Below, piece by piece: positions 62,698 to 64,000 of a stretch of 64,000 bases of DNA; positions within the stretch are counted from its first letter, which is position 1; each line of letters starts with the position of its first letter. The notes beneath the pieces were generated by a model. That model worked only from the letters and a program-made list of their open reading frames with translations, had not been told where the DNA came from and did not search any database. Where the stretch lies: assembly GCA_019009955.1 (NCBI GenBank), contig CM032231.1, positions 94,926,001-94,990,000 of the forward strand, read 5' to 3'. This DNA comes from Riptortus pedestris (taxonomy: Eukaryota > Arthropoda > Insecta > Hemiptera > Alydidae). A program made the position numbers and the translations under genes.

Positions 62698-63513
62698 TTA
62701 GTAGACCACTTAAAGGAAATCAGCTATTGAGGTCGTACTCATGACTCAATTTTTGAAATGACCATCAATCCTACCTAGGAGATGATGAAAGTGAGGTCCG
62801 TTCAAAAATGCACAAACACTCACGACCGAACGCACCACACTCAAACATATTAGGGGAGGGGGGGGGGGGTTTAGAAGGGGAATTTTGAAAATTCGAAATA
62901 TCTCTGTTATTATTCGTCGGATCAAAAAATTGTATAGAAACAAATAGCAAATTAAAGTTTCTATAAATATTCGCCTATACATATTTTCCGTAAGGTGAGT
63001 ATTAACCGAGATATTTGGATTTTATAGTTTTCTGCTTTCAGTAAACCCCTACTCCTACTAAAGTCGTATTTATACTAATTTGTTATATCATGAACCACTC
63101 CATTAAAAAGTTAAGTACCAAAGTTTGTTTTCAACAAACCTTTATTATACGAGGTACAAAAAAATACGTTCTGTTGACCCCCCCTCCCCTCCCTTCTTTT
63201 GTTCTTGGATTACTAAAATCTGACTGATTGAGATAGAAATTATTCTGATTCATTACAAATTACTCCACTAGCTATAGTAAATAGTTTTCAATAAAATTAA
63301 TATTTTATATCCAGATATATATCATTAATTGTTCATCTTTCTGGTCTATAATAATTCTATCTATTCAGCGCTGCGAAGTTGGCTAGCCTGGTTGTTTACA
63401 ATACAGACGCTTTTCGTTGTAAGTGGTGTTACGAGTGTTAGGTAATTTATCTGTTGTAAACCGTCCCGTGGGGAATCTGCTTAGTTCACGCAGCCCCTGC
63501 GGAACGGACTTTT
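62698..63513 (+). mobile_element. DINE/HINE-like element, complete copy without TA tract
   Basis: Damaged left end ('ttagtagaccacttaaagg') and a clean right end (GGGGAATCTGCTTAG, 'acgcagcccctgcggaacgg'). The microsatellite site holds 'cacaaacactcacgacc' type sequence instead of TA. A G-run block lies at 62,855-62,878, and 'gtgaccccccc' type C-runs at 63,176-63,195. Confidence 0.65.
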
Positions 63514-63519
63514 ATTTGT

Positions 63520-63615
63520 TGAGACTGTTACCAACAAAATTCCTATTCCCAAGTGGGATTCGATCCCACGATTAAAATTTTAAGAGGACTGCTTTACGAT
63601 AAAGGCTAACCAGTC
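63520..63615 (-). repeat. tRNA-derived SINE with a different tRNA-like head
   Basis: Reverse complement reads 'gagactggttagcctttatc', 'gtgggatcgaatcccacttg' and 'ggaataggaatttt'. The A-box-like (TGGTTAGCC) and B-box-like (GGATCGAATCC) segments are good and properly ordered. The ~90-bp unit then runs into the family 1 tail. No anticodon-arm structure good enough for a functional tRNA was found. Confidence 0.55.
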
Positions 63616-64000
63616 TCATCTGAGTGAGTCGGGCGACTGGTCGATACTAAAGTCGCAGCCTGCATACTCATACTGGCTAATGCCTGTCATTAGTCTGCTC
63701 AAGCAGGCTGCGGAAGGATGACTAACAAACAACTCAAGCGTCGCATGAATTTTTCTCCACTCACGGCATCCATGGAACGTTCATTTCTGATGAACTTACA
63801 GACGGGTTTTCTGGTGCAGAAGACAACAGGGAATTAAGAACACATGTGACATTTATCTTTCCCTACTTGTTTCGCTTAATCGAAGTCAGAATTCACTGTA
63901 ACAATCAACAGGTGTATGTATCCTTATGGAAACTACCAGAACCTCAGATTAACATATTCAGAGACAACCCATGCAGTGCCGGAATGGCCAGGTAGGCATT
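63616..64000. other. No recognised gene at the window end
   Basis: Less AT-rich than average ('agtctgctcaagcaggctgc' can form a short hairpin), but with no open frame that I recognise. May be the start of another repeat or gene cut by the window edge. Confidence 0.35.

Noticed and set aside
63530..63610. Possible tRNA gene
   Set aside because: Promoter-like boxes are good, but no proper anticodon arm or acceptor pairing is seen, and the sequence runs into a SINE tail.

Overview
This is a nuclear genomic window from an animal, almost certainly an insect. It is AT-rich, has long repeat-filled introns with GT/AG splice sites and poly(A) signals, and contains two recognisable protein-coding genes. 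The organism may be a hemipteran with a large genome, but that is a weak inference from the style of the interspersed repeats. There are no bacterial operons, CRISPR arrays or ribosomal RNA genes, and I see no convincing functional tRNA gene.

Layout. (1) Positions 1-21,168 hold no gene I can recognise. This stretch contains decayed transposable elements, a minisatellite of ~53-bp monomers in a 267-bp higher-order unit (about 9,550-10,240), and some GC-richer patches with no long open frame. (2) Positions 21,169-26,355 (+) hold the last three coding exons of a PAN/Apple plus zona pellucida (ZP) domain membrane protein. It carries a furin-type site and a C-terminal transmembrane helix, like the Drosophila neyo/nyobe/morpheyus/trynity group of apical extracellular matrix proteins. 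The upstream exons are not visible. The 3' UTR probably runs to about 27,290. (3) Positions 34,142-61,013 (-) hold the autophagy gene Atg16 (ATG16L1 orthologue). Eight coding exons were identified: the start codon and Atg5-binding region, the coiled coil, the linker, and the first WD40 repeats. An extra linker exon is implied by intron phase, and the C-terminal half of the WD40 propeller was not found between 34,142 and the ZP gene. (4) Positions 61,014-64,000 hold the Atg16 5' flank, with a 77-codon upstream ORF in the same frame, and more repeats.

Repeats dominate. The commonest is a short non-autonomous element with a 12-bp inverted repeat (AGCAGATTTCCC). The repeat lies almost at one end and ~35 bp inside the other, followed by a small GC hairpin, and the element carries an internal variable microsatellite. 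This architecture matches DINE-1/HINE elements (non-autonomous Helentrons). At least 13 copies or fragments are present. Other repeats are two tRNA-derived SINE families, a family with a 298-bp internal tandem array, a family resembling short 'CTTCCTTGTA' insect repeats, a possible solo LTR with 28-bp direct repeats, and many TA tracts.

The two genes lie tail to tail (convergent) if Atg16 ends before 27.3 kb. If Atg16 continues beyond the ZP gene, the ZP gene's last exons sit inside an Atg16 intron on the opposite strand. The sequence does not decide this. I found no strong evidence of an undescribed biochemical system. The most informative novelty is the DINE-like repeat family.
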